Assembly: GCF_010183535.1 (NCBI RefSeq)
Contig: NC_071333.1
Location: forward strand, 2,480,001-2,544,000
DNA from: Caenorhabditis remanei
Taxonomy: Eukaryota; Nematoda; Chromadorea; Rhabditida; Rhabditidae
Direction: 5' to 3'
Length of the DNA stretch: 64,000 nucleotides
Shown: positions 11,601 to 23,874 of the stretch, piece by piece
Position numbering within the stretch: the first letter of the stretch is position 1
How the letters are laid out: every line of letters begins with the position of its first letter
Notes under the pieces: model-generated
Told to the model about the DNA's origin: nothing
The model's input: only the letters and a program-made list of their open reading frames with translations
Databases searched by the model: none
Position numbers and translations under genes: made by a program

Positions 11601-13877
11601 TGATAAACATTCAGCTTTTTATTGAATTCTATGCTATTAGTTGAAAACTAGACTTTTTTAAGCAAAAAAGTTTAAATGTTGGTTAGAAACATGTTTTTGT
11701 ATCAAAGCGGGCAGAGAAATATACCGGATTTGGTTCGGCCCATCCCGTGACAGCTTTGGTTCAAATGTGAGGTATGTGTGACCTTGAATATTTTTTCAGC
11801 ATATTCATTATACTTTTATACTTTGAAAGAAGAATAACAATTTACTAAAAAAATTTGTATTCTGTTATCAGGCTTATTTATATGTAGTATTTTTTGTATT
11901 TTATAACTTGTTTATTTACACCGACCAACCCATTTCTTCAAGTGGAAAAAATGAATTTCGCCTCTTTCTTGCCATGAGTGAGAAGAAGGCAGAAGAAATA
12001 GTTAGATGGTCAAAACTTGCCTGTCCGCATTTACGAGAAGTTATGTACCAACATCAATCGAGGTCGGCGACGGGGTACGAGAGTACGGAGACACAGAGAG
12101 TAGGAGATATGCAAAAGTAGAGAAATGAAGAAACGAGGGAAGAACGTGGGTACTGTTTTTAGAAGATTATTTGTTTCTAGTTATGATGGAGAAGAAATAA
12201 AGAATTTATAAAGACTGAAAATGTGTTGCTCATGTTGAGAGGAAAAAAGATAGAAGCTGGAAAATAAAACGGATAATTTTTTCTTTTTTTTGCTAACTGC
12301 ATGATAAAGGAAATTGAGTCTCATTTAAAAAAATAAAGATGAATTTCATTCTAGATATATAATAGAGGAAAGGTGTAAGAAGAGCATCTCAGAAACATTG
12401 AAGCAATACGTAAAAAGTTTTAGAAGAAAAGGAGACGTGTTGGCAGCGAGCGGAGTGACCGCTGCTCAGCTTCTTTTTTTTAATTGTTGGTCACTCGGAG
12501 CATGTGGTCGTTTGGTGGTTGAAAAAAAAGACTTTGGTCAAAAAACACTTGACTCGGCAAAGAATATGAAGACACAATTGACTTGACGTGGGGGTCTGAA
12601 ATTGGATCAAAATTCACAAGCTTCTCGGAAAAAAACTTTTTTGAAAGTTTTAGAAATCGAACAAGAAAACGTGTAACAGAAGTACATGAAAAAACAAGAA
12701 TATTGTAAGCAATAAAGGGGAAAGTGAGAAAAATAGTGTGATCCCGATCCTACAGAACTCCTGATCCAATTCCAACTACTTTTCAGGAATTCAGGATTTT
12801 TTCCAACTACAGTGCTCCCCTCTCCTGTTCCTAAAGTTCCCTAAATTCTAATTTTATAAACTTTTCCAACTACAGTAGAGGAGCTTTAAGATCGTAAGAG
12901 AGGGATACTGTTGTTTGAAGAAATCCTAAATTCAGGATTGGGGTTACTGTAGGATCGGAAGAGGGGGGTACTGTACTTTGAAAAGATCCAAATGTTGAAC
13001 TTCCATGTGAAAAAGCTTGACCTTATGAAAAGTTTGAGAGCTCATAACTCGGTGCGCAAAGACGTTTACCCGGTCTGCTAAACTTCCCGTAGTCGAAAAT
13101 ACCTATGACCAAATTTATAGGTTGCGGAATATTTAAAAATATAATAATATTTGAACGTATCAAATGTTGGTTATCAGAAATAATAAAAAAACTTAACAAC
13201 TTAACAAAAAATATTCATAAAAACAAAACAGAAAATTGCGGAGTTCATTCAATCAAAAACAAAGAATAAGAAGAATGAGTCACAACCGACTATACCATGT
13301 CTCCTTCTCCTCACGCCACAAATCGATTGCCAGTGATTCGAAAGCGTTCTCCGCCCGAAATTTCCAATTCTTTCAGGTTTTTCTTCTCAATTTTCCTGAT
13401 TCAAATTTTTTCATTTTAACTTTTTTTTTCGAATGCCGGAATTTTTATAATTATTTCAAGAACCATCTGCGTTCAGCTAATGTTTCCTCGCCTGGTCATC
13501 TTTTGTTTCAAATTATTGTATTTTTCTGAAAATGTTTCTAAAACGGGTTTTCTGTTGCATTTTTCAGAATTCATCTTTTTAAAACATGTTTATTTATCAT
13601 TAAAAGATTTTACCACAAAAAATACAGCAAAACAGAGTTTGGAATGTCGTTGATTCTCCGAAATTTTCCGAAATTCTCCAAAATTTACCGAAATTTTCCG
13701 AAATTCTTCGAGATTCTTCGACTTTTTCACGGAGAAATTATCCAAAAAAGGAATCGGAGAAGTCGGATATCCGATTATTTGACTCCGAACAAGCCGGATC
13801 ATGAAACATTCTCAAAACTGATCATTTTCAACTAAAACGGCCAAACTCCGGAACATTTAGACCGGTACTGTAGCTTG
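8683..13877. repeat. 5.2 kb tandem duplication, copy 2
   Basis: Direct copy of 3471-8667, starting at the TTTTTTTCAAAAAACTTCG tract and ending at CCGGTACTGTAGCTTG, after which the flanks diverge (CAAGTGTAATAATGG here, poly-T in copy 1). The offset drifts from 5212 to 5210 because of single-base changes in A or T runs near 5890/11102, 6950/12155, 7110/12325 and 7265/12475. The rest appears identical. Neither copy carries an intact gene. Confidence 0.95.
9442..10442 (-). pseudogene. Collagen cassette remnant in duplication copy 2
   Basis: Exact copy of the cassette at 4230-5230, with the same interrupted Gly-X-Y pieces and the same 151-codon open stretch at 10094-9639. Because the breaks are identical in both copies, the gene had already decayed before the 5.2 kb duplication arose. 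Confidence 0.7.
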
Positions 13878-14219
13878 CAAGTGTAATAATGGTAACATCA
13901 TTCATAATCTCAATTCTATGTTTTTCCGATATTGTAGGAAAATCATTATGACAAACACCTCGTGGAACTGAGTCATTTTTTTGATTACTCACTGTTTTCC
14001 ATAAAACAGAATCCCAGATTTTCTGATACTCTTATGTAAACAATAAAAATGTTTTACTGAAAAAACACATTTCATAGAATGAGTCATAAGAATGAATTAC
14101 GTTTTCTATATTGTTCTCTGATTTTTTTGACCTGTTTCTGCCTTTTCATTTTTCGATATTCCTCTTTCTTTTTGAACATTACAGTATTTTTTTTGAAAAA
14201 TTAGACTAGAATTAGCGAA

Positions 14220-14585
14220 TACCGTAAAAACTGTAATATAGGCGCATCCGCCTCTGTTTTTCAAACCCTATTTGAGAGCGCGCCTCTATTTTTCAACCTA
14301 TCCGTTTGGGTATTCTTTGACCGTCTATATCATCAATTTTCAACACTTTTTATTAAAAAACCTAACGAAAAAACCTAATTTTTAAAAAAAATTTCAGTAC
14401 TGTGAACGAAAAAGTTGTGATTTTATTGTTTTTTCCACGATATTTGAAAAAGAATGATTAAAGTCTAGAAAAATAGTTTTACCATACTAATGGTGTACTA
14501 TTAGAGGATACCCCACTATTATTCAAACCGCTTATCAGGGTGCACCTCAAATAAAGGGACGCTTCTATAACAGTTTTTACAGTAT
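14220..14585. mobile_element. Small inverted-repeat element, TACCGTAAAAACTGTA ends
   Basis: Begins TACCGTAAAAACTGTA and ends TAACAGTTTTTACAGTA, an imperfect terminal inverted repeat. The inside has no transposase frame. It belongs to the same loose family as the elements at 27852-28227 and 35928-36185. The flanks, 13878-14219 and 14586-14980, hold no gene I can recognise. The latter has CAATGTTG..GACCAG pieces like those in the longer foldback elements. Confidence 0.7.
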
Positions 14586-14989
14586 CCGAATTACCATCAC
14601 ACACTTTCAATGTTGGACCATTTCGACTCAAAATGGCTAAGATCCAGGACTTTTTGACCAGCACTATTTGCATGGATATTAAATATCAAGTTTGCAATAA
14701 AACGCGCAAATTGGAAAAACAACTACATGAAAATGTGTAGTTCTTCGAAACGTCTACATAGAATAAAAATAGTAACTACAAAAATAACATTATTGTTTCC
14801 ATCTGAATATCTCATACATTTCTTACATTTTGGAACAATCGTGTGAAATCGTGACACCCTTTCAAAGTTAACCGTATTTCACTGAAAACTGTCAATGTTG
14901 ATCCAAACCTTTGTGACCAGTATAACAACTCTACGAATTGACAGTTTCGTATGAATACCTGTGAACAAATTTACTAATTTTCCAGCATC

Positions 14990-17900
14990 ATGTCTGGAAA
15001 CTTCTCAAAAGATCAATCTTTCTCTCATACCTCGTCTGGATCGTCGGTTACTTCATCATCACCAGTAACGGATGACGCTGTTGAGATGGTCAGAGAAAAG
15101 GGACTTCAATTGAATCTGACACAACGAACATCGAGCAGGTAAGGTATTTAAATAATTCTACCAATTATCCCTAATTTCCTAAAATATAAAGGTCATAGGT
15201 AATAGTTAGAGTTTCTCACTGAAATTCAAATAAACTGATAATTCATTGCAGCCACAAGTCTGTTAGCTCGTCCAAGGCTCCATCGTTTTCACTCTCTCCA
15301 TCCGTTTCCACACCACCATCCCCATCAATGAAAGAGACAAATGAAACGATCGGCATGTCACTGAAACTGAAAAATCGAATTTCGAGCAGGTAAGACGCAA
15401 ATTTTACTCATAGGTGATCTGCATATCACAAAAACTGAAATTAGAAATGTGAACCATAATAAGAATATATAATTAATAGGCCAGGAAAAACGTGGGGCGG
15501 TTAAGGTAGCATTCGTATAGAAAATTGAACTGTAGAGCCTTTTATAAACGTGGAAAATAATAGATAACAGAAAATGATATTCAAAATAAAAATTGCATTA
15601 ATCATACTGATTGATGCAATTATTTGTTCCGGATCAGCTTGGAGTGGAACAGATGCGTTATCGGGACTTTCTTCTGAAAATGCTTGAATATTTTAGACGG
15701 TCCTCTATCTCTCAAATATTCTCCAATCAATTGTCTGTCAACTCATCAATGTCGACTGAAATGGAAGGCAGTTCTAGTCAGTTTGATGTTGAAGAAAGAG
15801 AAAGATCGCATTATTCGGATGACTTTGAATCGTCGAGCACCTCAGAAACATATGATTCGCAAAAGAAACTGGAGAGATCTAGAAGGCTTGGTCTAGAGTT
15901 TGAAAGTCAACTGAAAAACCTTTCAAATCTTCTTCGCATTATTACCGAGGTTGGTATCACACTAATCTTATGTTATAAAATATTTGATTTTGTTGTTATT
16001 CAGGAATTGCCAAGCTACTTGGAAACTAAAGGACGCAAGCTATCCAAAATCCTCGTGCCGCAAAAACAGGATCACATTTTGCTCCAAATCATCAATAAGA
16101 TGAACATGATTAAAGGTTTTCATGCGGCGTTCACAGACGGATTTGATGTGGTTGATTTCTCAAGTATTCAAGAAGCTCCACAATTTGCTGCCGTTGTCAT
16201 CGAGAATGCGGATGTGTTGAAAAGTTTCATTCCATTCCTAAAAGAGAAGACAGAGTTGGTGGAAAAAATGAAATTGAGCAGAGCAAATGACAAAGAGTTG
16301 GACTTGGCTCTCAGCAAGGTACTATCAATTTTAGAGACAATTAAAATTATTCTGACAATTTCAGTTTGAAAAAACCAATTTCAAGCAAGGAGGTCATCTG
16401 AATCTCCAGAACCAGTTGGATCGAATTCATCAAACCATCATGAGATATGGTTTTCTCATGGATGAATTTTCAAAATGCTTTTCGGATGGATCACACATGA
16501 AAGAAAAAGCAGAAGAAGCAGTGAACAAACTGAAAGATGTCACAACGATCATCGAAGCTGAAATGGCAACAGCGACTGAAAACGAGACAAGAAAGGTCCA
16601 TGAACGTTTGCAGGTAAGAAGTTTGTTATGACACTTCTCGGCAGTCACCGGTTGCTTTAGCTCGGAGGTTGGTCGTATTCTGGACATGTTTGCTACAAAT
16701 GCCGACCAAAATACGACCATCTTCCAACCAATTTCTGACTCGAACCGCATAGAACCGCACGATCGCCTAAAAAACTTAGGGAAAATACAAAAAAAAACAA
16801 CTAAATACAATTATTTTTCGAAGTATTCCTGGTGTGTTCGATTTGTCGCCCAGATGTAGACGTCGTCAAAGAATGTATGTAAAACACATTATTTAATAAT
16901 GTTTTTCCCTTTCATTTGTTACCTTCATGACGATACATTCCATGTAGAAAGTTCGCGTTCTTGACTTTTTAACGAGAACCTAAAAAAAACCATAGAGATT
17001 TTCCATCATGAGATGAAAATACACTCACAATAACTTCCCCATTGAGCTTGAGCACCGCCACTATCGTAATTCGTTGACTTCCATGATATTTTTATCATCT
17101 GTATGAAACATAATGTGAGACTTGATAAAAATAAGCAAAATAGACTCAAAAAACAATTATCAGTAGAGTTGCAACACGACTACCGAGCTTTGAAACCAAT
17201 CTCGAATAATCTATTTTTATTTTTTCCAGTCCAAAAATCGAAGTTTGCTGAACCATACTTTCAATCTAGTCAAGTATATTAAAAACAAAGGATATTCGCT
17301 TAAATTTTTGAAAACGTTCCAGAGAAGAGTAACGAAATGTCTTAGATTTTTGACATGCAAATCTTGAAGTCCTTCAATGATAGCAAAATTCTGAAGCCTG
17401 ATGACTCAAATATTCAAAATTATACACTTTTCTGAAACTAAAGTATTTACTACGTTTCAGGGTCGGTTCGACACTTTCAAAAAAGCTCGGAAACTTCTTC
17501 TTCAAGAAAGAGTGTGGAGCGACAACGGAATGAAACGTCAAGAGCGTTACATAATTCTCTTCACGGACTGTTTGTTGGTCTGCCGGCTCACCAACTCAAA
17601 AGATCCAGGCTCCACTATCGAGAAGAATTTCTATGAATTTGATCTCAACACAATCGAGATCGAAATTGATCACTACCGAGAGTACGAAAAAACTCTAAAA
17701 GTATCGACGACGGAGAGAGGATTCTTCTTCCTCTTCGAGAATGGGAAGCTGAAGACTGATTGGATCAAAGCGATTTTGGATAGCCAGGAGAAGATAAAAC
17801 ATCGAATCGGATACAACCAGAAGGTTGTGGAGGCTAAAAAGAAGTTCCTGAAGCCCGTCTGGATTCTGGAGTCTGGCGAATGTCTGATGGAGCAATGCTC

Positions 17901-18803
17901 GGAAAAGTTCAAGTCTGCGGAAGAACGAAATCATTGCAGACGATGCGGCTTGGTAAGTTTATTTTCAGATATTCTTAGAAATTTCTTTTGAGGGAACGTT
18001 TCTTAATGAAGTAACAAAAGCTTCCTACAGAATAGATTTCTCATTAAAAATTAAAGTAACATAAGTATAACTACATTTGAAACACATTTCAGAGCATCTG
18101 TTCGCTGTGCACCGGTTTCGCTCCAGTCTCCCAGTATCTGTTCGAGAGGAAAATCGTGTGCCCAGACTGCTTCAAGGAAATCTATGACGATTGTAAGCTA
18201 TTTTGTTGCGTTATTCGAAAATAATAAAGTTAAAATTTCAGATGTCACAGGAACTTTGTTCCCGGAGGAGCTGAAACATAGCAGAAAAGGAAAACTTTAT
18301 GTGAAGATCGGAAAAAAGGAGGTGAGTAGAACAATAATTTCTTTATTTCATTTCATTTAATACTTATATTCCAGGAGGTGAAGGCTGCCGACAAACTTTT
18401 CAAAGAGCCCATGAAACGTGATTTGAAGAAATTTGACTTGGAGGAAAGAAAAAAGGAAACCAAGGCGTTTGGTCTCGTTTATTTGAGGTTACATACAACT
18501 GAGATTTTCAAAATCAATAACTCATATTTTTCCAGGTCTGGAGCGATGGAAACAGAGGCCTTTGCATGGCTCAAAAATGATGATCGCCTCGTCTTTGTCA
18601 AACAAAAGCTGGATTTCAAGCCCATCTTCGAAAGAAATATTGGGAACCATGATGTCCGACGGTCAAAGGAAAGGGATGGACTCGTTTTTGCGTTCTCGAA
18701 GAGAGGCATGACGAATGATGATTTCACTTTCCGAGTGGAAGAACCATATTCCATCAAAAAATGGAATATAGTTTTAACCGATCATTTCACAGAAACAAAG
18801 TGA
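14990..18803 (+). CDS. FGD-type Rho guanine-nucleotide exchange factor (DH-PH-FYVE-PH)
   Basis: Ten exons: 14990-15138, 15252-15389, 15697-15949, 16004-16318, 16365-16613, 17461-17952, 18093-18192, 18242-18321, 18375-18487, 18536-18803. All phases agree, giving 718 aa. The ATG follows TTTTCCAGCATC, a trans-splice-like acceptor. Order: Ser-rich leader (1-150), DH domain (about 160-370), first PH (about 378-485, conserved Trp near 469), a FYVE-like zinc finger (about 502-560, CRRCG plus eight cysteines) and a C-terminal PH-like domain (about 575-715). FGD proteins, including C. elegans EXC-5, activate CDC42 at membranes and shape the actin cytoskeleton; this role is inferred. The first zinc pair is C-x4-C instead of C-x2-C and the basic patch is RNHCR, not RHHCR, so phosphoinositide binding may be altered. 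Intron 3 (54 nt) is open in frame. The 847-nt intron 5 is the least certain join. A possible poly(A) signal is at 19018. Confidence 0.85.
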
Positions 18804-19234
18804 ATTTTTTCTTGTTTACCTTGTATTTCTTGTCAAAAAGTCATTAATTTCCATATTTATATGTTCTCATTTTGTTTCAAAACCCTGATTGTGCATTTTT
18901 CTTTTTTTGTCCAGATGACTTCATTTTTTCGACCTAGCCTTTGAAACACGTGTTTTCCCCAACTTCCGCCAATCGTTCCTGGTATATTTTCGAAAATGTG
19001 ATTACCTAAATTATCTAAATAAATAGCATCCTGACCATTTCTTCCATACTTAATAGTCCATCTCGTGACTGATCATACCTAGTATCCCATTTTCATGTAG
19101 TTATTTTCAATTTTTTTCGTCAATAGATATAAATTAAATGAATAAAACAGTTGTTTTGTAAATTTGTGAAAAACCCTATCTGCAAATAACTAAAATCCAT
19201 ACAAATTGACATCAGCAAATTCTAAAAAGAAAAA

Positions 19235-19560
19235 GATTGAGAGAGGGATACTGTAGTTTTGAAAGATCCTAAATTCAGGACCGGGGTTACTGGAGGATCG
19301 GAAAAGGGGGGTACTCAAATTTATGATTGGAAGAAGGCTAGTGTAGTTTGAAAGAATTCTATATGTCGGGGTTGCTGTAGGATCCGATGATGGGGTGCAG
19401 TAGTTTGGAAAGATACAAATTTAGGATCGGGAGAGGAATACTGTAGTTAGAAATAATCCTAAATTCAAGATCGGGTTTACTGTAGGATCTGAAGAGAGGG
19501 TACAGTAGGATTGGGAGAGGAATACTGTAGCTTTGAATAATCTCAAATTCACCCTCGCAA
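19235..19560. repeat. TACTGTAG-type repeat downstream of the GEF gene
   Basis: At least five degenerate copies of GAGAGGGATACTGTAGTTT / GATCGGG..TTACTGTAGGATC in tandem. From 19561 to 20206 there is no gene that I can see, only AT-rich DNA that should include the promoter of the homeobox gene beginning at 20207. Confidence 0.75.
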
Positions 19561-20206
19561 TATCCAGCAGAGTTCGTTCAATAGTAGTGGCTCAGCTAGT
19601 CATTTTTATTTTTTAGGTGTTTTTGAATGATTCTGTCACCGTGGTGCTAACACTCACAACGCTCACATGTTTTTGAAAAAGTCTTGAATACGGTCTGATA
19701 TTAAAGAACAGAAAAAAAGTCGATTGAGGGAATGTAAATGTTCTAGTTTCTCAATGATGCTCGTACTTTTAGTTTGGCAGTTGCAGTAGACAGTTCTGAA
19801 AGAATTTTACTAAAACTGTGAACATCGCATTATTATGATAGTGGCCGAAATCTCTGCTTTCACTGATTCCCGCTGAAAAATGGGGAAAGATAGAGTTTTC
19901 CTAGTCTTAAAATTTCTGTATTGCGTCGATCCTTTTGAACGAAGATCAATCAGATAGGCAATTCTGTTGATGTCTCCAAATATTTGTTTCCCACAGCTTG
20001 TTGATTAGGGGTACTTGATAAAATTTACGACCTCCCCCCATACCGTCAAAAACGTGAATCCCTCTCCCCTCATTAGAGGTACACTGCGTCACGTCGTGAC
20101 TGAGGTCTAGATTCCTACTCCGTCATTTCATCTTGCCTGCCTCCTGTAATACTAGCCTACCTTAATAACTACCTTCTATTATTTTCTCTTTTCCGCCTTT
20201 CAAGTG

Positions 20207-20947
20207 ATGTTTCCTGTTGCAAACAACAACATGGAGATGTCACCCCAGCAAAAGCCTGAGAACGCGCAGTTACAATTTTTAGCAGATTATTTTATGCGAG
20301 CCAATTAGTAAGTTTGATAAAATGTGTTTAAAAATTGAAAGTTTATTTTCAGTAGCCCCCGGTGGATTAACGGAGTTGATGTCACAGGTCAAAATCAATT
20401 TCCTGTTTATAACGTGAGAAATCAAGGAGTTCAACATTGTCCAATGATAGCACATCAGTAAGTCACTTTCTCCAGCGGAACTTTAAAAAATGTGTACTTT
20501 CCAGAGCTCATCCATATCACGTCGCTCCTTCACTTAGACGTGGAATACCTGTTTCTAGGCCTGTCTATTTCTACCCAAGATACATGTACCTAAACACTAC
20601 TAGGCCACGTCTATTCATGTAAGTGACACTTCATGTTTCATATTATATCAAATTGTAAACCAAATAATTTACAGTACACATCAATTTGATACTTCCAAAA
20701 CTCTGCCAACCAGGAGATGTATGTATCGCCAGGGAGCAAGTGATTGGGATTGGCATTACCAAGTTTCACTAACAGGGAAATACTGCAGAAAAACTTCAGG
20801 TATAAGCGGAACGTCAACATTCAAGATTTGAGAAAATTGAGTGCCGAAACGGGACTTACTGTTCACCAAGTTCAACTTTGGTTTATAAACAAAAGAGCAG
20901 ATGTAAACAAAAACTTGCAGAATGATTGTAGACAGTTTGATTGTTGA
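20207..20947 (+). CDS. Small divergent homeobox protein, truncated homeodomain
   Basis: Proposed exons 20207-20307, 20353-20457, 20505-20618 and 20776-20947, with consistent phases, give 163 aa. Residues 1-105 are unrecognised and rich in Asn, Pro, Tyr and Arg (PYHVAPSLRRGIPVSRPVYF). The last exon carries the C-terminal part of a homeodomain: NVNIQDLRKLSAETGL, then QVQLWFINKRAD, matching helices 2 and 3 with the invariant Trp48, Phe49 and Asn51. The N-terminal arm and most of helix 1 are missing, so DNA binding may be weak. The acceptor of the last exon (CACTAACAG, 20775) was chosen because it is the one that keeps frame. An AATAAA lies at 20995, about 50 nt past the stop. The AETGL/AEIGL motif is shared with the next gene, suggesting tandem duplication. 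A transcription-factor role is inferred. Confidence 0.6.
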
Positions 20948-21224
20948 GAAAATGCCAAGTTTTGTTGTGTATATTGTTATATACATATTTACCGAATAAA
21001 CTTGTCGCAGAAAGTCGAACGTTTGATTTAAAGTTTTCAGATTTCAGTACATACGATTATCTTTCAGATGACCCATTTAATGGTGTGTTTACATCATGAA
21101 TTCAGTCGGTTTTTGCATACCCTCGGTAGAGGAACAGGTCTTGGATTTTGTTAGATAGAGAAGGAAATTGAAGGTCACCAAGGTGACCGGGGAGTTATAA
21201 ATTCTCTCGTGGCCTGGTCAAAAA

Positions 21225-21475
21225 AACGAGGTCAAAATTTAAACCAATGACACGTCATTTACCTTACCGACATGAGAAATCAGCATGGGAAAGGCCTGGC
21301 TGTAATTTTTGTAGCAATTTCCGTAATGAACTTTCAGGCCACACTGCCTCACTACCATCCATACCATGCTGTCGATATTTCTCCTGAGTCAGAAATGTCA
21401 CTGATCCAAACTTTAACTTCCTTTTTCTCGAATACCAGGCCTCAAAGTCAACAACTGAATACATAATTGAAATCA
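21225..21475 (+). pseudogene. Possible exon remnant between the homeobox genes
   Basis: After an acceptor-like TTTCAG at 21339 the plus strand reads LPHYHPYHAVDISPESEMS and stays open to 21466. HYHPYHA recalls HPYHVAP in the upstream homeobox gene, so this may be a decayed copy of its middle exon. The evidence is thin: no start codon or homeodomain follows. The remaining DNA to 22207 shows nothing else I can name. Confidence 0.25.
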
Positions 21476-22207
21476 GCGTTTTCTCATCTTTTCAATAATA
21501 TAGGTCGCTTGACTCCACGGTCACACGGAGACCTTCCCTAGTCAGTCGACAACGACGAGCAACCGAACGGCTGGGAAGAAAGGCCTATCAGCGGTGTGTG
21601 GGATGCCGCTTACCCTCATTTTCCCATAACAGATGTTTAATGCAGAGCCTTCATCTCCCTGATATTGCACTTCGGCTGTCACCTAAACAATGAATCCAAC
21701 ACTTTGTTTGAATTGTCTGAGAATGATTGATGACGACAGTAAGAACATTTTCTAAATACAATTAAAAGAAAAAGAAGAAGATTTGAGTTCTTAGGGATAG
21801 ATATTTTGAGGGGTCTAAAAAAAGAGAAATTTTACAATTAGAGATGGTATAAAGACAATCACGTGTTTTATTTAATATTCAATGTAGTGATGGAAAAAAA
21901 TCGGTGATTGGTAGTGATTGCATGTGTGTCGGAAACTTGTTAAATACTGAAAATACAATCAGAATTTCACCAAATGTAAAATATAACTGATCTCAAGCAT
22001 TTTTCCGAATTGGGCGGCTGTCTGAATATATATAGTGAATTGTAGCAAGTTGCGGTAGTATACATGCGGTTCAGTGTAATTGGGCAGAAGGACACCACTC
22101 ATCCTCTTGTTATGGCAAACAGAAGGTGAGCGGCCGCCCCTTTTCCTATATTTGATCTGACTCACCAAGTCGTCCTGTGCGAAACATATTTCTACTCTTA
22201 TCTTTTG

Positions 22208-23224
22208 ATGAATTGTCAACGCTCGATGCCTCAGCAAGCTGTAAATCTGCAAAAGACCGGTTTGAATTTTTCAAATAAGTAAGTCATGTTTCCGCTTTCA
22301 TAATCTGAATTGAAATAGTTTCAGAACACCAAAAGAAGAAACGAAAAAACCAAGAAAGACAAGAACACCGCACAATGTCTATCAGCTAGAGAAACTGGAG
22401 GAAAGATACAAAAAAAGCCCCAAAATTAATATGATTGAAGTAGAAAAACTTGGTGCCGAAATTGGTCTGTCTGGGGAACAAGTGTACTGTTGGTTTAAAA
22501 ATAGAAGAAGACATAGACAGACAGTTAGAAGAAATGCCCAATCATCAACATCAGGATCAAGAAAACCGCTGAATCAAAAATTTTCCATTTCTTCATTGCT
22601 CACCGAAAATTCTCCTATTAGCCCGGTCCAATTAGCTGCTGAAAGTACAACTGATGAGTCGGAAAGCGAAAACCTGAACGGAAAGAAAGATACTGCTCAC
22701 CAATATTCGATTGACAAACTTCTTGCCAAATTTCAACAAAAAACCCAACAGCTGGCTGACAATTTGAAACCTAACACACCTTCGTTGCAAGGCTCTTTCA
22801 ATGCAACTAATTCGAGCAATGGATATTATCTGAATGGCGCTTTCCCAGTTTTTGGATTTCATCAACCATTTATTGGAATACCTATGGCTCCATTGTTGTA
22901 AGTTTAAAGTGTTTTGAGTTACTACATAATAATTATATTTTCTACAGTACTCCTCCAGTGAATTCACCTGCGCCAGTGCTTTTCCAGAAGGATCATCATA
23001 ACTCATCTCATCTGTCACTTCTCCCGAAGTCAGGAATCAACAAATGCGGAAAATTTACATTCGAACAATATGAAAAATTGGAGAAAAGATTCAATGAGAA
23101 ACCGAATATTGAGCAACCAGAAAAAAAGAAGTTTGCGGCAGAAATCGGGTTAACTTCTGCACAGGTTGCAAACTGGTTCGCTAAAAGAAGAGTACTGTTG
23201 AAAAAAACAACAAAATTTGATTAA
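22208..23224 (+). CDS. Double homeodomain protein
   Basis: Three exons, 22208-22278, 22325-22897 and 22948-23224, give 306 aa with matching phases. A second in-frame ATG at 22226 is equally possible. Homeodomain 1 spans about residues 34-93: an Arg/Lys-rich arm (KKPRKTRTPHN), helix 1 around LEKLEERY, and recognition helix QVYCWFKNRRRHRQ with Trp48, Phe49 and Asn51 present. A Ser/Asn-rich linker of about 150 residues follows. Homeodomain 2 is at about 246-303, ending QVANWFAKRRVLLKK, where the invariant Asn51 is replaced by Lys. Proteins with two or more diverged homeodomains are known in Caenorhabditis. The likely role is nuclear DNA binding, mainly through domain 1. AATAAA at 23293 lies about 70 nt past the stop. 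The gene follows the smaller homeobox gene in the same direction at 1.3 kb. Confidence 0.85.
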
Positions 23225-23874
23225 AATGGAATTAATAATTGTATATGATTCAATTGTGCTAAAATTTATGTAAATCAAAGTTTTGTTATATAAATAAAAA
23301 TAAATAATTGTTAACATTGTTTTTATCTGAACATGTTTTCATCGTCGCTTGAGTTTCTAGGCTCACGAGCGTGTGTCACTGTGCTGACCTACGGGCACGC
23401 GCGTATTTTTGGGATTTTCGGCCTAGCTTTGGTTATTCTTCCTTTTTTAAAGTTTTCTAGAGTATTTAGCGCATTTTCAGCAATAGGAATAAATGCGAAT
23501 TATCCTTAAACTGTTTTTTGGGTGTTATCGCGCGCGTAGGTTCTAAACAGTGTCAAAAAAGTTTTGGCATAATTCATTGAGTTATATTTTGAAACTCACC
23601 GTTTATCTCGCCCTCATTCTCTCTGAACATGTATAGCATGTTGCTTGATTTTCATAAAACTTACAGTTTCCTGTTTGTCAGTGCATTGCTGGCAATTTAA
23701 AAATGCTAATTCGATTATGTCTGTGAAAACTTGAAAAAAGTCCATATTTCAAAGTTTTTGAGATTACATTACTCTAGTTTCCTTTGATGTTTCAATTTTT
23801 TTTGAGTGTGAATAAACTTTTAAAGTGTTTTTCAATATTGACTGCATTTCACAGAAGCCAAGGCTGTCAGAAAT

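Noticed and set aside
17230..17380. Extra exon in the GEF gene (SKNRSLLNHTFNLVK)
   Set aside because: It follows a TTTTTCCAG acceptor, but no donor gives the right phase for the PH exon; direct joining of 16613 to 17461 is in phase and restores the DH-PH linker.
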